DNA from: an uncultured Rubritalea sp.
Lineage (GTDB): Bacteria > Verrucomicrobiota > Verrucomicrobiia > Verrucomicrobiales > Akkermansiaceae
NCBI GenBank assembly: GCA_937951395.1
Contig: CALFBV010000098.1
Coordinates: 1-11,765, forward strand
DNA: 11,765 nucleotides
Direction: 5' to 3'
In this document: in pieces, positions 1 to 5,842 of the stretch
How positions within the stretch are numbered: position 1 is the stretch's first letter
Layout of the letters: each line of letters starts with the position of its first letter
Made by a program: the position numbers and the translations under genes
The notes under the pieces: generated by a model
Seen by the model: only the letters and a program-made list of their open reading frames with translations
Databases searched by the model: none
What the model was told of the DNA's origin: nothing

Positions 1-468
1 ATAGTAGCCCTCGCCCATTGGTTCACTCTCTTCTGATAGAAGCTTGTTGAATTCTTCCATCGCCTCAGCATTCGCCGTATCTACCCCTCTCATACGGGAG
101 ACGACCATTCCCTCATTAATTTCTAAAATAACATGATCCTCGACGAGTGGGTAGGCATTCTCGACACAGGGCTGTTTCTTAAGCTCCTCCATGTGCGCGC
201 GCCACTGCTGCTCGATACTTACCTCGGACCCATCTGGGTTTACTTTATCAAAATCCCAAGCCTGAACATTGGACGTTATGTGAGGCGCTCTACCTAGAAC
301 TCTCTCTTTGATAAGATTCTCAAATCCATCCATGACCGATAGCACCACGATGAGCACCATCACTCCTATCGCCACACCTGCGAGCGAGATGAGCGTGATG
401 ACTGAGACGTGGGTGCGGATCGGATTAAGATACCGCAGAGCGAGCAGAAGACTAAAATTTTTCACCAT
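1..468 (-). CDS. LolC/LolE-type lipoprotein-releasing ABC transporter permease, N-terminal part (cut by window edge)
   Basis: The first 156 codons of an inner-membrane FtsX/MacB-type permease; the rest lies beyond base 1. The product begins MVKNFSLLLALRYLNPIRTH, followed by one hydrophobic segment (about residues 22-45, ending IVVLSVMDGFE). A soluble, presumably periplasmic part comes next, with LIKERVLGRAPHI and later VSRMRGVDTAN. The short basic N-terminus, the LRYL motif, the first membrane helix, the VMDGF stretch and the periplasmic core match the LolC/LolE family, which with the LolD ATPase lifts lipoproteins off the inner membrane. LolC and LolE cannot be told apart here, and other FtsX-like exporters remain possible. 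The ATG at 466-468 has no Shine-Dalgarno sequence; the preceding 20 bases are a tandem 10-base repeat. A candidate promoter and palindrome lie just upstream. Confidence 0.85.
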   Translation of the reverse strand, partial: MVKNFSLLLALRYLNPIRTHVSVITLISLAGVAIGVMVLIVVLSVMDGFENLIKERVLGRAPHITSNVQAWDFDKVNPDGSEVSIEQQWRAHMEELKKQPCVENAYPLVEDHVILEINEGMVVSRMRGVDTANAEAMEEFNKLLSEESEPMGEGYY

Positions 469-488
469 TGGAGTGATAAGGAGTGATA
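469..488 (-). repeat. Tandem 10-base repeat directly before the LolC/E-type start codon
   Basis: On the coding strand CTATCACTCC is followed immediately by TTATCACTCC (479-488 and 469-478 approximately, sharing TATCACTCC), then A and the ATG. It makes up nearly the whole predicted leader, where a ribosome binding site would be expected and none is visible. Its role is unknown and it may be chance. Confidence 0.45.
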
Positions 489-496
489 GGAATTTC

Positions 497-525
497 TATA
501 TTTAACTAGGTATTAGTTAAATCAA
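497..525 (-). promoter_or_regulatory. Candidate promoter of the LolC/E-type gene with a palindrome in the spacer
   Basis: Reading leftward, TTGATT (520-525) and AATATA (497-502) are 17 bases apart, fitting a housekeeping-type promoter. A perfect 9-base inverted repeat (arms ATTTAACTA and TAGTTAAAT, 5-base centre, 500-522) fills the spacer and touches both hexamers, a typical position for a repressor site. The predicted start near 490 leaves a leader of about 22 bases. The identical hexamer pair with identical spacing recurs before the gene at 4307. The arrangement is seen; promoter and operator function are inferred. Confidence 0.4.
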
Positions 526-612
526 ATTGTCTGCTAGAAACTCGCATGTTCTAGTGACTTGTCCATTGCAAAATGAGGCTAAAATCTACTCACCCCCCTC
601 AAAAATAGGCAC

Positions 613-655
613 AAAAAAACCAGAGAGTGTGTCGCTATGACTGCTCTCTGGTTTT
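613..655 (-). terminator. Intrinsic terminator of the pilin gene
   Basis: A perfect 12-base inverted repeat (AAAACCAGAGAG, 644-655, and CTCTCTGGTTTT, 616-627, leftward) with a 16-base loop is followed by further T residues, giving a run of seven T. It lies about 50 bases after the stop codon of the leftward pilin gene. The A run on the other side means it could also act weakly on rightward transcripts. Confidence 0.85.
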
Positions 656-702
656 AAGATGGTATTAGATAACTACTTTATCGGTAGCACTAATTAACCC
701 TA

Positions 703-1383
703 TTACGGGCTAACTATTGTTCCGTGATCTGGAACGATGTCCATGATGTCTTTAGTCTCTCCGCCAAACTTAACTTCAACTGGTCCTGACTGTTCTGAGT
801 CAGTAGTATCAACTGGTCCTGATAGCTTGATTGGGTGCGCCTTGCACTCACCGTCAACTTTAAGAACAATTGCTTTACCTTTCCAGGTGTTAGCTAGGAA
901 TGCGCGACCATCTTTACTTGAGTCGAAAATAATAGGTGAAGAACTATCACCTGGATCTAGACCTTCAACATAACCCCATACATTTTCATCTGCTGTGATT
1001 GACTTGTCGTTGTCTGGCTTGTTATCACAAAGCCCCATTTTCTCTCCTTGTCTGTGGTAGAAATACTTCTCATCTGAGACATGACCACCATCAAATAGTT
1101 GCTGGAAGTATGTGTCTGCTGTACCACCACCGCTACCGGCTGAGTCAGATAATGTATCATCACTTGGGAATACGTTATCATTCTGAGCCATGAAGCCTAG
1201 AAGTGCTGAGTTAATCATTTTTGCATTAGAGATAGCCTCAGTACGAGCTGAAGATTCTAAGTGCTTCATGATTGGTCCGTATGACATACTAGCTAGTGAT
1301 GCGATAATCGCGATCACCACGAGCAGTTCCACAAGTGTGAAACCCTTACGCTTACCTTTCGGTTCTATATTTGTTGTTTTCAT
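703..1383 (-). CDS. Type IV pilin/pseudopilin-like protein with N-terminal methylation motif
   Basis: A 226-residue secreted filament-type protein. The leader carries basic residues (KGKRK) and ends at Gly14; the class III signal reads KGFTLVELLVVIAIIASLA, so a prepilin peptidase would cut before Phe15, which would be N-methylated, with Glu19 as the conserved position-5 glutamate. Residues 15-35 form the hydrophobic helix and 36-65 its amphipathic continuation. The C-terminal globular part has two cysteines (119 and 180) that could form a disulfide, and an acidic stretch around 123-135. Type II secretion-like pseudopilins of this form occur in many copies in Verrucomicrobiota and Planctomycetota; the role of this copy cannot be told. 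It stands alone, with its own terminator and no secretion genes nearby. The nearest SD-like AGGAG is 17 bases from the ATG, unusually far. Confidence 0.9.
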   Translation of the reverse strand: MKTTNIEPKGKRKGFTLVELLVVIAIIASLASMSYGPIMKHLESSARTEAISNAKMINSALLGFMAQNDNVFPSDDTLSDSAGSGGGTADTYFQQLFDGGHVSDEKYFYHRQGEKMGLCDNKPDNDKSITADENVWGYVEGLDPGDSSSPIIFDSSKDGRAFLANTWKGKAIVLKVDGECKAHPIKLSGPVDTTDSEQSGPVEVKFGGETKDIMDIVPDHGTIVSP

Positions 1384-1415
1384 TTTATTATTTATGGTTA
1401 CTCCTATGTTGCTTT

Positions 1416-1465
1416 GGCTATGATAGCCTTAGCGTTTTATATATCGGATAAAAACACTTCATCCG
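1416..1465 (-). promoter_or_regulatory. Two small hairpins and an AT-rich -10-like region upstream of the pilin gene
   Basis: Upstream of the pilin start are a perfect dyad GGCTA-TGA-TAGCC (1416-1428) and a weaker one with CGGAT (1445-1449) and ATCCG (1461-1465). Between them lies an AT-rich segment (about 1438-1444) containing a -10-like TATAAA on the coding strand. I see no convincing -35 box. If transcription starts near 1430 the first hairpin would lie at the head of the leader. Function is inferred only. Confidence 0.25.
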
Positions 1466-1513
1466 CTAAACACATTACTCCTTTACGGTGATTTAACAAG
1501 GTAAAAGTCCGCA

Positions 1514-1537
1514 AAGAGATGAGAAAAATCATCTCTT
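1514..1537 (-). terminator. Hairpin after the SGNH remnant, possible weak terminator
   Basis: Perfect 9-base arms AAGAGATGA (1514-1522) and TCATCTCTT (1529-1537) surround a 6-base loop about 40 bases beyond the stop codon of the SGNH remnant. On the leftward strand only a short T run follows before GCGG, so if it ends the leftward transcript it is a weak intrinsic terminator. Confidence 0.35.
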
Positions 1538-1575
1538 CGGGCTACTTTATTTCTTAGGTTCATTACCTACTCAGC

Positions 1576-2019
1576 TTACAAGGCTGGCACCTCCTCTAGC
1601 ATTGGCTTAATTCCTAGTTTATTAAGCGTTGGTTCGATGGCTTCTGCCCAGACCTCATAGCCCTTTTGTTTAGGGTGGAGTAAATCTGGACGCTTTCCAT
1701 CTGCTAGATTAACGATGCGCTTGTTGATCTCGACGTTTATTTTCCGCATCGGATGTTCTGGCTGAGCACCGCGTGGGAAGACTCCTAGAAGTAAGATTTT
1801 AGCATCTGAGCAGCGTGCGCGGATAGTCAAAACGATCATTTCGATACCCTGTGCGGTCTCTGCGGGATCTTGTTTTTTATGCCCCGTGTTATTAGTGCCG
1901 CTCATTACCACTGCGAGTTTAGCATTTTTTTGCTTCTTTAGGTTACCGTTATTAAGCCTCCACAGGACATGCTCAGTGCGGTCACCAGAGAAGCCTAGAG
2001 ACAGAGCAAAAGCTGTCAA
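1576..2019 (-). pseudogene. SGNH/GDSL hydrolase (PAF acetylhydrolase-like), lacking N-terminus and an internal block
   Basis: The open frame encodes 147 residues matching the C-terminal two thirds of PAF-acetylhydrolase-like SGNH esterases. Visible are the block II segment LGFSGDRTEHVLWRLNNG, block III SGTNNTGH, the ILLLGVFPRGAQP strand and block V PDLLHP, with the DxxH Asp/His pair before KGYEVWAEAIEP. Family members start with a further roughly 50-90 residues carrying the GDS nucleophile serine; that part is absent here. A second gap follows LADGK, where the family normally has about 20 more residues (a YLDIG-type segment) before PDLLH. The only start is a TTG two codons after an in-frame TAA, and the upstream gene ends 14 bases before it. 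Without the serine it should not be catalytic. I read it as a decayed gene; an expressed fragment is possible. Confidence 0.7.
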
Positions 2020-2033
2020 CGGGATTTAAAAAT

Positions 2034-2471
2034 TTACTCAATTGGCCTTGGCGGAGGAAGGCATATGACCCCTAGTATTTTGGGGTTTTTAGGTTGATTT
2101 AAAAAAGGATTACCTTCTGTTAGCTGCTGGGACTCGCGAGCATCCACATCCTCACCTACAACAGAATCTTTATCATCACTCGGGCTACAAGCAGACAATA
2201 CTAATGAACTAATCCCAGCGCCTAGAATAATAGGCTTCCTGAATCGGCTCACATCAAACGCACCACAAAGATTACCTCCATTATCTTTCTTCAGAGCAGC
2301 TATCTCATCATATGATTGATCAGTCAGATCATAAACAGTAGAAGAGCATTTATCGCAAAATTTCCTACGTTCATCACCACTCATCTCGTTCCAATTTTCA
2401 TTGCATGGTTTCGGGATGTAATCACTAACGTTCATATCATACATAGACCCAGTATACCGAATTTGTGACAT
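2034..2471 (-). CDS. Cys-motif protein (PCNENW...FCDKC) with internal lipobox-like segment
   Basis: About 145 residues. The N-terminal domain reads IPKPCNENWNEMSGDERRKF, then CDKCSSTVYDL, and ends NLCGAF; Cys23, Cys39, Cys42 and Cys69 suggest a small metal-binding or redox fold. I recall similar PCxxxW...FCxxC...VYDxT domains in proteins of Bacteroidota and related phyla, usually of unknown function. Then come a basic RFRK, a hydrophobic stretch (80-94) and LVLSAC, a good lipobox but placed after an 80-residue domain. The tail is acidic, then proline-rich (CLPPPRPIE). The frame also opens at a TTG (2478-2480) right after the upstream stop; I prefer the ATG at 2469-2471. ATGs at 2442-2444 and 2433-2435 are also possible. 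It abuts the ketoacyl synthase gene and is probably co-transcribed. Function is not known to me. Confidence 0.7.
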   Translation of the reverse strand: MSQIRYTGSMYDMNVSDYIPKPCNENWNEMSGDERRKFCDKCSSTVYDLTDQSYDEIAALKKDNGGNLCGAFDVSRFRKPIILGAGISSLVLSACSPSDDKDSVVGEDVDARESQQLTEGNPFLNQPKNPKILGVICLPPPRPIE

Positions 2472-2480
2472 TTTATCCAA

Positions 2481-3665
2481 TTATTTTTTCATCGAGATAA
2501 TCGAGTTATGCCCGCCCATGCCTACTGCTATTTTCAATAACGTGGAGTCATTAAATGGAACTGGCTTTTCTGGTAAGGAGAAAGGTGCGGGTGGAGCTGT
2601 TAGATTGGGTAAATTTGGTGGGAGTTTATTTTCTCTGAGGTAGTGAGCGAGGATAGATGTATCGAGCGCTCCGCTGGCACCTACGGAGTGGCCTGTGAAA
2701 GGCTTTAGAGGATGAAGACTGATTTCTCTAGCTGGCTTGCACTCACTTACGTTCGCCCGCAAAGGATCTATTTGGAGATAGCTAAGTTTTAGAGATTCTA
2801 CAAGAGCAGACTGTTCTGCCTGCGCATGAAGTAGTGTGCCGCTGGCATGAGGGCAGATAGCGGTGATATTTTCCTCTGGTAGATTAGTAACTGCCTGCTC
2901 TAAACATTTCCTCAGCCCCCTGCCATCACTCGGCATTCCTATTGGCGAGTCCGCGTCTGAGTTACACCAGTAGCCAGTGATCTTCGGTGCATTAGAAACA
3001 TTCTCTGAAGTAAGCACGAGCGCGGTGCCCGCTTCTCCGGGAGAGAACCCTGACGTCTCTAGGTGATATGGATCATTGATACCGTTGGTTGTGAGGACGC
3101 CTGTGTGCTGATAATGCTTGATGATTTCTGGTACTAGCGGCAGCTCTATGCCTAGGACGATGGCAAATTTTACGATGCCGGCATCGAGTAGCATTTTTGC
3201 GTAGCCGAGAGCATCAAGTGATGCTGCGCAGCCACTTGCAATCGTCTGCCAGGGACCTGTGATCCCTAGCTCTATTGATACAGCAGATGCTATTTCTCCA
3301 TGCATGGAGTTAGATGCCGCCATGAGCTTGAATGGTCTTCTTCCTGGCCAATTAGTCAGATAAGCATTCCCCCTAGATGAACCGGCTACGATCGCTGCAT
3401 GCTTAAGATCTGTGGGAGAAAGACCTGCATCTTCAATCGCTTCTAGTGCACAATGAAGCGCTAAAGCTGATGCCGGAGCCCATTTACGAGAGAGAAGTAG
3501 AGAGCGATCTTGAATCCACCCGGCTTGTAGGTTTCCATAATTATCATCAGTAAGGAGCTCATTGAGTGGACGTAATCCAGTGCGGCCTGCCTCCATATTA
3601 GAAGCATGCTCCGCAGCATCACTGCCGAGACCTGAGAGAATAGAAATACCTAGTATGCTGATCAC
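2481..3665 (-). CDS. Beta-ketoacyl-ACP synthase family protein (KAS I/II-type condensing enzyme)
   Basis: A 394-residue thiolase-fold condensing enzyme, which would join an acyl thioester to malonyl-ACP in fatty acid or polyketide synthesis. The Cys-His-His triad is visible: Cys146 in IASGCAASLDALGYA, His273 in CPHASGTLLHAQAE, His326 in KPFTGHSVGASGALD. The C-terminal glycine loop reads VGMGGHNSII. Length is slightly below a typical FabF (about 410). Motifs depart from housekeeping FabF (CPHASGT in place of the usual NAHGTGT-like motif), and no acyl carrier protein, ketoreductase or dehydratase lies beside it, so this is probably not the main fatty acid enzyme but an accessory synthase for an unidentified product. 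The start is GTG (3663-3665); an in-frame TGA five codons upstream excludes a longer form. No SD is visible. Confidence 0.85.
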   Translation of the reverse strand: MISILGISILSGLGSDAAEHASNMEAGRTGLRPLNELLTDDNYGNLQAGWIQDRSLLLSRKWAPASALALHCALEAIEDAGLSPTDLKHAAIVAGSSRGNAYLTNWPGRRPFKLMAASNSMHGEIASAVSIELGITGPWQTIASGCAASLDALGYAKMLLDAGIVKFAIVLGIELPLVPEIIKHYQHTGVLTTNGINDPYHLETSGFSPGEAGTALVLTSENVSNAPKITGYWCNSDADSPIGMPSDGRGLRKCLEQAVTNLPEENITAICPHASGTLLHAQAEQSALVESLKLSYLQIDPLRANVSECKPAREISLHPLKPFTGHSVGASGALDTSILAHYLRENKLPPNLPNLTAPPAPFSLPEKPVPFNDSTLLKIAVGMGGHNSIISMKK

Positions 3666-3719
3666 GCTTAAGATGTCTCAGATTTTTTACACTTTGTCCA
3701 TACCATCTACAGCTTGTAA

Positions 3720-4199
3720 CTACTCTTGCCTCACAGGCTTGATACTCAGCGGCTTCCCATAGACATTCGTATATGCCATCACGGAGTCACCGCTTTTCAA
3801 GAGAGGTAAGTTTTTACTTATCAGCGTATGCGTCTGATTGTTTAGCTTGATCGTCACTTCTTGTGCAGCCGTTTCTCTGATCTTAGATTCAGCAGCCCTA
3901 CCAGTAATCCCACCAACGATGCTGCCCAACATCGACCCTACGATCCTTCCAGTGCCTGATCCCACATTTTTATAGCCAACTGCTGACCCTCCTAAGCCTG
4001 CCGCCATCGCTCCCACACCAGAGTTCTTAGTCACACGCACTGGATAGCTACTTACCACAGTAGCCACCTGCATACTAGATGCTTCCGTTCTGTGAGGTGC
4101 GTGAGTCACGCTAGATTGCTGTGCACAGCTGGAAGCTAGAAACATGATCGCAATGGCAACACTACTATTTTTTAAGTTGATGTATTTAAATTTAGTCAT
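3720..4199 (-). CDS. SlyB/PcpA-like glycine-zipper outer-membrane lipoprotein
   Basis: A lipoprotein with a glycine-zipper segment like SlyB, which in enterobacteria is an outer-membrane lipoprotein linked to envelope stress. From the chosen start the order is: basic N-terminus, hydrophobic signal ending FLASSC (Cys25, a slightly weak lipobox with Ala at -3), a linker, ATVVSSYPVRVTKNSGVGAM, the zipper GAMAAGLGGSAVGYKNVGSG continuing to GSMLGSIVGGITGRA, then a small beta domain (EVTIKLNNQTHTLISKNLPL, KSGDSVMAYTNVYGKPLSI). This order matches SlyB throughout. An ATG six codons upstream (4215-4217) is open, but AAAGGTGAT (4203-4211) sits just before the second ATG (4197-4199), so the shorter form is preferred, giving 159 residues. 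It is transcribed divergently from the barrel gene. Confidence 0.85.
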   Translation of the reverse strand: MTKFKYINLKNSSVAIAIMFLASSCAQQSSVTHAPHRTEASSMQVATVVSSYPVRVTKNSGVGAMAAGLGGSAVGYKNVGSGTGRIVGSMLGSIVGGITGRAAESKIRETAAQEVTIKLNNQTHTLISKNLPLLKSGDSVMAYTNVYGKPLSIKPVRQE

Positions 4200-4202
4200 G
4201 TT

Positions 4203-4211
4203 ATCACCTTT
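4203..4211 (-). promoter_or_regulatory. Ribosome binding site deciding the SlyB-like start
   Basis: AAAGGTGAT, close to the AAGGAGGTGATC that pairs with 16S rRNA, lies three bases before the ATG at 4197-4199. It falls inside the open frame of the upstream ATG (4215-4217), so it supports the downstream start. It is the clearest SD-like site in the window. Confidence 0.6.
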
Positions 4212-4217
4212 CACCAT

Positions 4218-4246
4218 TTTATGTGAAACATCAACGATGGATTCAA
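4218..4246 (-). promoter_or_regulatory. Candidate promoter of the SlyB-like gene
   Basis: Leftward, TTGAAT (4241-4246) and CATAAA (4218-4223) are separated by 17 bases. The predicted start near 4211 would put the upstream ATG (4215-4217) outside the transcript, agreeing with the SD-based choice of start. Hexamers match the consensus only partly. Confidence 0.35.
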
Positions 4247-4267
4247 TAAATCATCAAATCATGTTTT

Positions 4268-4296
4268 TTGATTCTAACCGCCTCATATTTAATATA
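4268..4296 (+). promoter_or_regulatory. Candidate promoter of the DUF481-like barrel gene
   Basis: TTGATT (4268-4273), 17 bases, AATATA (4291-4296); TAATAT one base earlier is an alternative -10. The hexamers and spacing equal those proposed before the LolC/E-type gene. The predicted start lies only about 4-5 bases before the ATG at 4307, so the transcript would be almost leaderless. Confidence 0.35.
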
Positions 4297-4306
4297 GGTA
4301 TTTGTC

Positions 4307-5104
4307 ATGCTGAACATTTTTCGCCTGTGCATTCTAATCTCGTATCCACTAAGTATCACACCTCTCCATGCGGCAGTGACTGCCGTCTCTAGATTAGACT
4401 CAATTGAGAAATCTAAGAAACATACTGATCCGCTCAAGATCTGGACTCTGCTTCAAGATCATGGCTGGAAGAGCACCGTGCATTTTGGAGCCAGTGTCTC
4501 ACAGGAGAATAGTGAGAGTTCACTCATCGCTGCTGGTTTCACGCTGGACAAGAAGCGCGGGCAAAATGAATATTTCGCGAAGTTTTCCTACGCCTACGGA
4601 AAAGACAGCGGTAATGTCAACAAAGATGAGATCCTTGCTAATGCATCATGGAAAAGAGTCAACAGTAGCGACTATTATACAGGAACTAGGGTAGACTACC
4701 GCAAGGACGAGCTGGCAGATATTTCCCATCGTATGGGGGCCACCCTTCTCGAAGGTGTTTTCCTTATCAAGGATGAGAAAAAGTGGCTCGCCCCAGAAAT
4801 AGGCTTTGGTTTCTCGAGCCAGACAATCAGTGATGAGAGTTCCCAGAGTGTAAACTTCTATGTGGGTGTGCATTCTGAATTTAAGCTCAATGAAAAAACT
4901 AGAATCTATGAAACCTTCTCCATTTTCTCCCCTATCGACCAGATGGAGAACTATTGGATCTATGGCGAAATAGGCATCGAAACCATTCTTACCGATAGAG
5001 TCTCTCTCAAACTCTACGTCCAGGATCAGTATGAAGCGTCACCAGCGGCGGGGAGAAAACATAATGATCTAAGATACATGACAGCTATCGAATATCGCTT
5101 CTAA
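4307..5104 (+). CDS. DUF481-like outer-membrane beta-barrel protein
   Basis: A 265-residue exported protein. The N-terminus MLNIFRLCILISYPLSITPL followed by HAAVTA is a signal peptide with cleavage likely after residue 22 or 23. The mature part begins with a charged stretch (KSKKHTDPLKIW) and then consists of alternating amphipathic strands rich in aromatic residues (WKSTVHFGASVSQ, AGFTLDKK, EYFAKFSYAYG, YYTGTRVDYRKDE, WLAPEIGFGFSSQ, FYVGVHSEFKLNEKTRIYET, YGEIGIETILTDRVSLKLYV). It ends in MTAIEYRF with a terminal Phe, as expected for BAM-inserted barrels. Strand pattern and the tail resemble the DUF481/YdiY family of outer-membrane proteins, known as salt-induced in some bacteria; the family call is from memory and less sure than the barrel call. 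It is a single gene, divergent from the SlyB-like lipoprotein. Confidence 0.7.
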   Translation: MLNIFRLCILISYPLSITPLHAAVTAVSRLDSIEKSKKHTDPLKIWTLLQDHGWKSTVHFGASVSQENSESSLIAAGFTLDKKRGQNEYFAKFSYAYGKDSGNVNKDEILANASWKRVNSSDYYTGTRVDYRKDELADISHRMGATLLEGVFLIKDEKKWLAPEIGFGFSSQTISDESSQSVNFYVGVHSEFKLNEKTRIYETFSIFSPIDQMENYWIYGEIGIETILTDRVSLKLYVQDQYEASPAAGRKHNDLRYMTAIEYRF

Positions 5105-5141
5105 ATTGAGATTATTTTGTGACTATTTCAGCTCATTTACC

Positions 5142-5157
5142 ATCTAAATAGTTAGAT
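5142..5157. repeat. Small palindrome between barrel and STAS genes
   Basis: Perfect 6-base arms ATCTAA and TTAGAT around ATAG. The same 120-base gap also holds TTATTTTGTG twice (starting near 5112 and 5172). No terminator with a T run is visible here. These could be regulatory sites for the STAS/phosphatase pair or chance in AT-rich DNA. Confidence 0.3.
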
Positions 5158-5224
5158 AGCGCACAGAGATTTATTTTGTGCTAAATTATCTTCTTTCATT
5201 ATTGACGACACCCATTGTTAGGTT

Positions 5225-5800
5225 ATGATCCTGAAATCTTTAAACGAACACCAGCTTAGCAAAGCAGTGAGTATTCAAAATCAAATTCTGGTCGGAAAAT
5301 TCGACGGTTTCTCGTGGGTCCGATGTGAAGGCAAAGGATCATTTGCCAATAGCCCCCAAATGAAACAATGGGCAGAAACTCAAGTCGCCGCTGGTAGACA
5401 CTGCGTGGTGGTGGACTTAGAGACGTGCACAGGTATGGACTCCACATTTATGGGCACCATGGCAGGTATCGCTATGAGGATAGCAAAGCTTCCTGACGGA
5501 GTCCTCCAAGTAACTGGCGCGAACGAGAAAAATAGAAATTCTCTAGAAGATCTCGGACTCAGCATGCTACTAGAAATAGAACCAAAAGATGCCGCTTGGC
5601 AGGCAGACACCACCAGTATACGTGACTCACTGAAAGTAAATACAGTGACAAATGAAGTGGATAAAACCCAACATGTATTCGATGCTCATAAGCTCCTTTG
5701 TGAGGCGGATGAAAGCAATGATGAGAAATTCTCTACTGTTCTAGATGTCCTAGAGGCCGAGCTAGAAAACCGCAGCCAAGAGAGCAAGCAAGGCTCCTAA
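5225..5800 (+). CDS. STAS-domain anti-sigma factor antagonist (SpoIIAA/RsbV-like)
   Basis: A 191-residue cytoplasmic protein with a STAS domain at about residues 22-118. The phospho-site loop reads VVVDLETCTGMDSTFMGTMA; Ser73 (or Thr74) is the expected phosphorylation site, with DSTF in place of the DSSG of Bacillus SpoIIAA. The rest of the fold (helix MGTMAGIAMRIAKL, strand GVLQVTGAN, helix SLEDLGLSMLL) is present. A C-terminal extension (119-191), rich in charged residues and partly helical (FSTVLDVLEAELENRS), goes beyond a minimal STAS protein of about 110 residues. In partner switching the unphosphorylated protein binds a kinase/anti-sigma factor and frees its target. The SpoIIE-type phosphatase gene follows 42 bases later, so the pair is probably co-transcribed and functionally linked. 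No kinase gene is in the window. No strong SD precedes the ATG. Confidence 0.85.
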   Translation: MILKSLNEHQLSKAVSIQNQILVGKFDGFSWVRCEGKGSFANSPQMKQWAETQVAAGRHCVVVDLETCTGMDSTFMGTMAGIAMRIAKLPDGVLQVTGANEKNRNSLEDLGLSMLLEIEPKDAAWQADTTSIRDSLKVNTVTNEVDKTQHVFDAHKLLCEADESNDEKFSTVLDVLEAELENRSQESKQGS

Positions 5801-5842
5801 CTAGTTTAAGAAGATGATTGCGATAGAATAAGACCAGCTTGA

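Noticed and set aside
308..505. 65-codon rightward open frame
   Set aside because: Antisense to the start of the LolC/E-type permease gene, which has a recognisable membrane helix and periplasmic core.
2478..2480. TTG directly after the ketoacyl synthase stop as start of the Cys-motif protein
   Set aside because: An ATG lies three codons further on and the conserved-looking domain starts later still.
4215..4217. Upstream ATG as start of the SlyB-like gene
   Set aside because: The SD-like AAAGGTGAT and the predicted transcription start both favour the ATG at 4197-4199.
4243..4437. Leftward open frame between the SlyB-like and barrel genes
   Set aside because: It overlaps the divergent promoter region and the signal-peptide codons of the barrel gene; no SD or recognisable domain.
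4404..4694. 96-codon rightward open frame
   Set aside because: An out-of-frame shadow inside the barrel gene with an arginine-rich, low-plausibility product.
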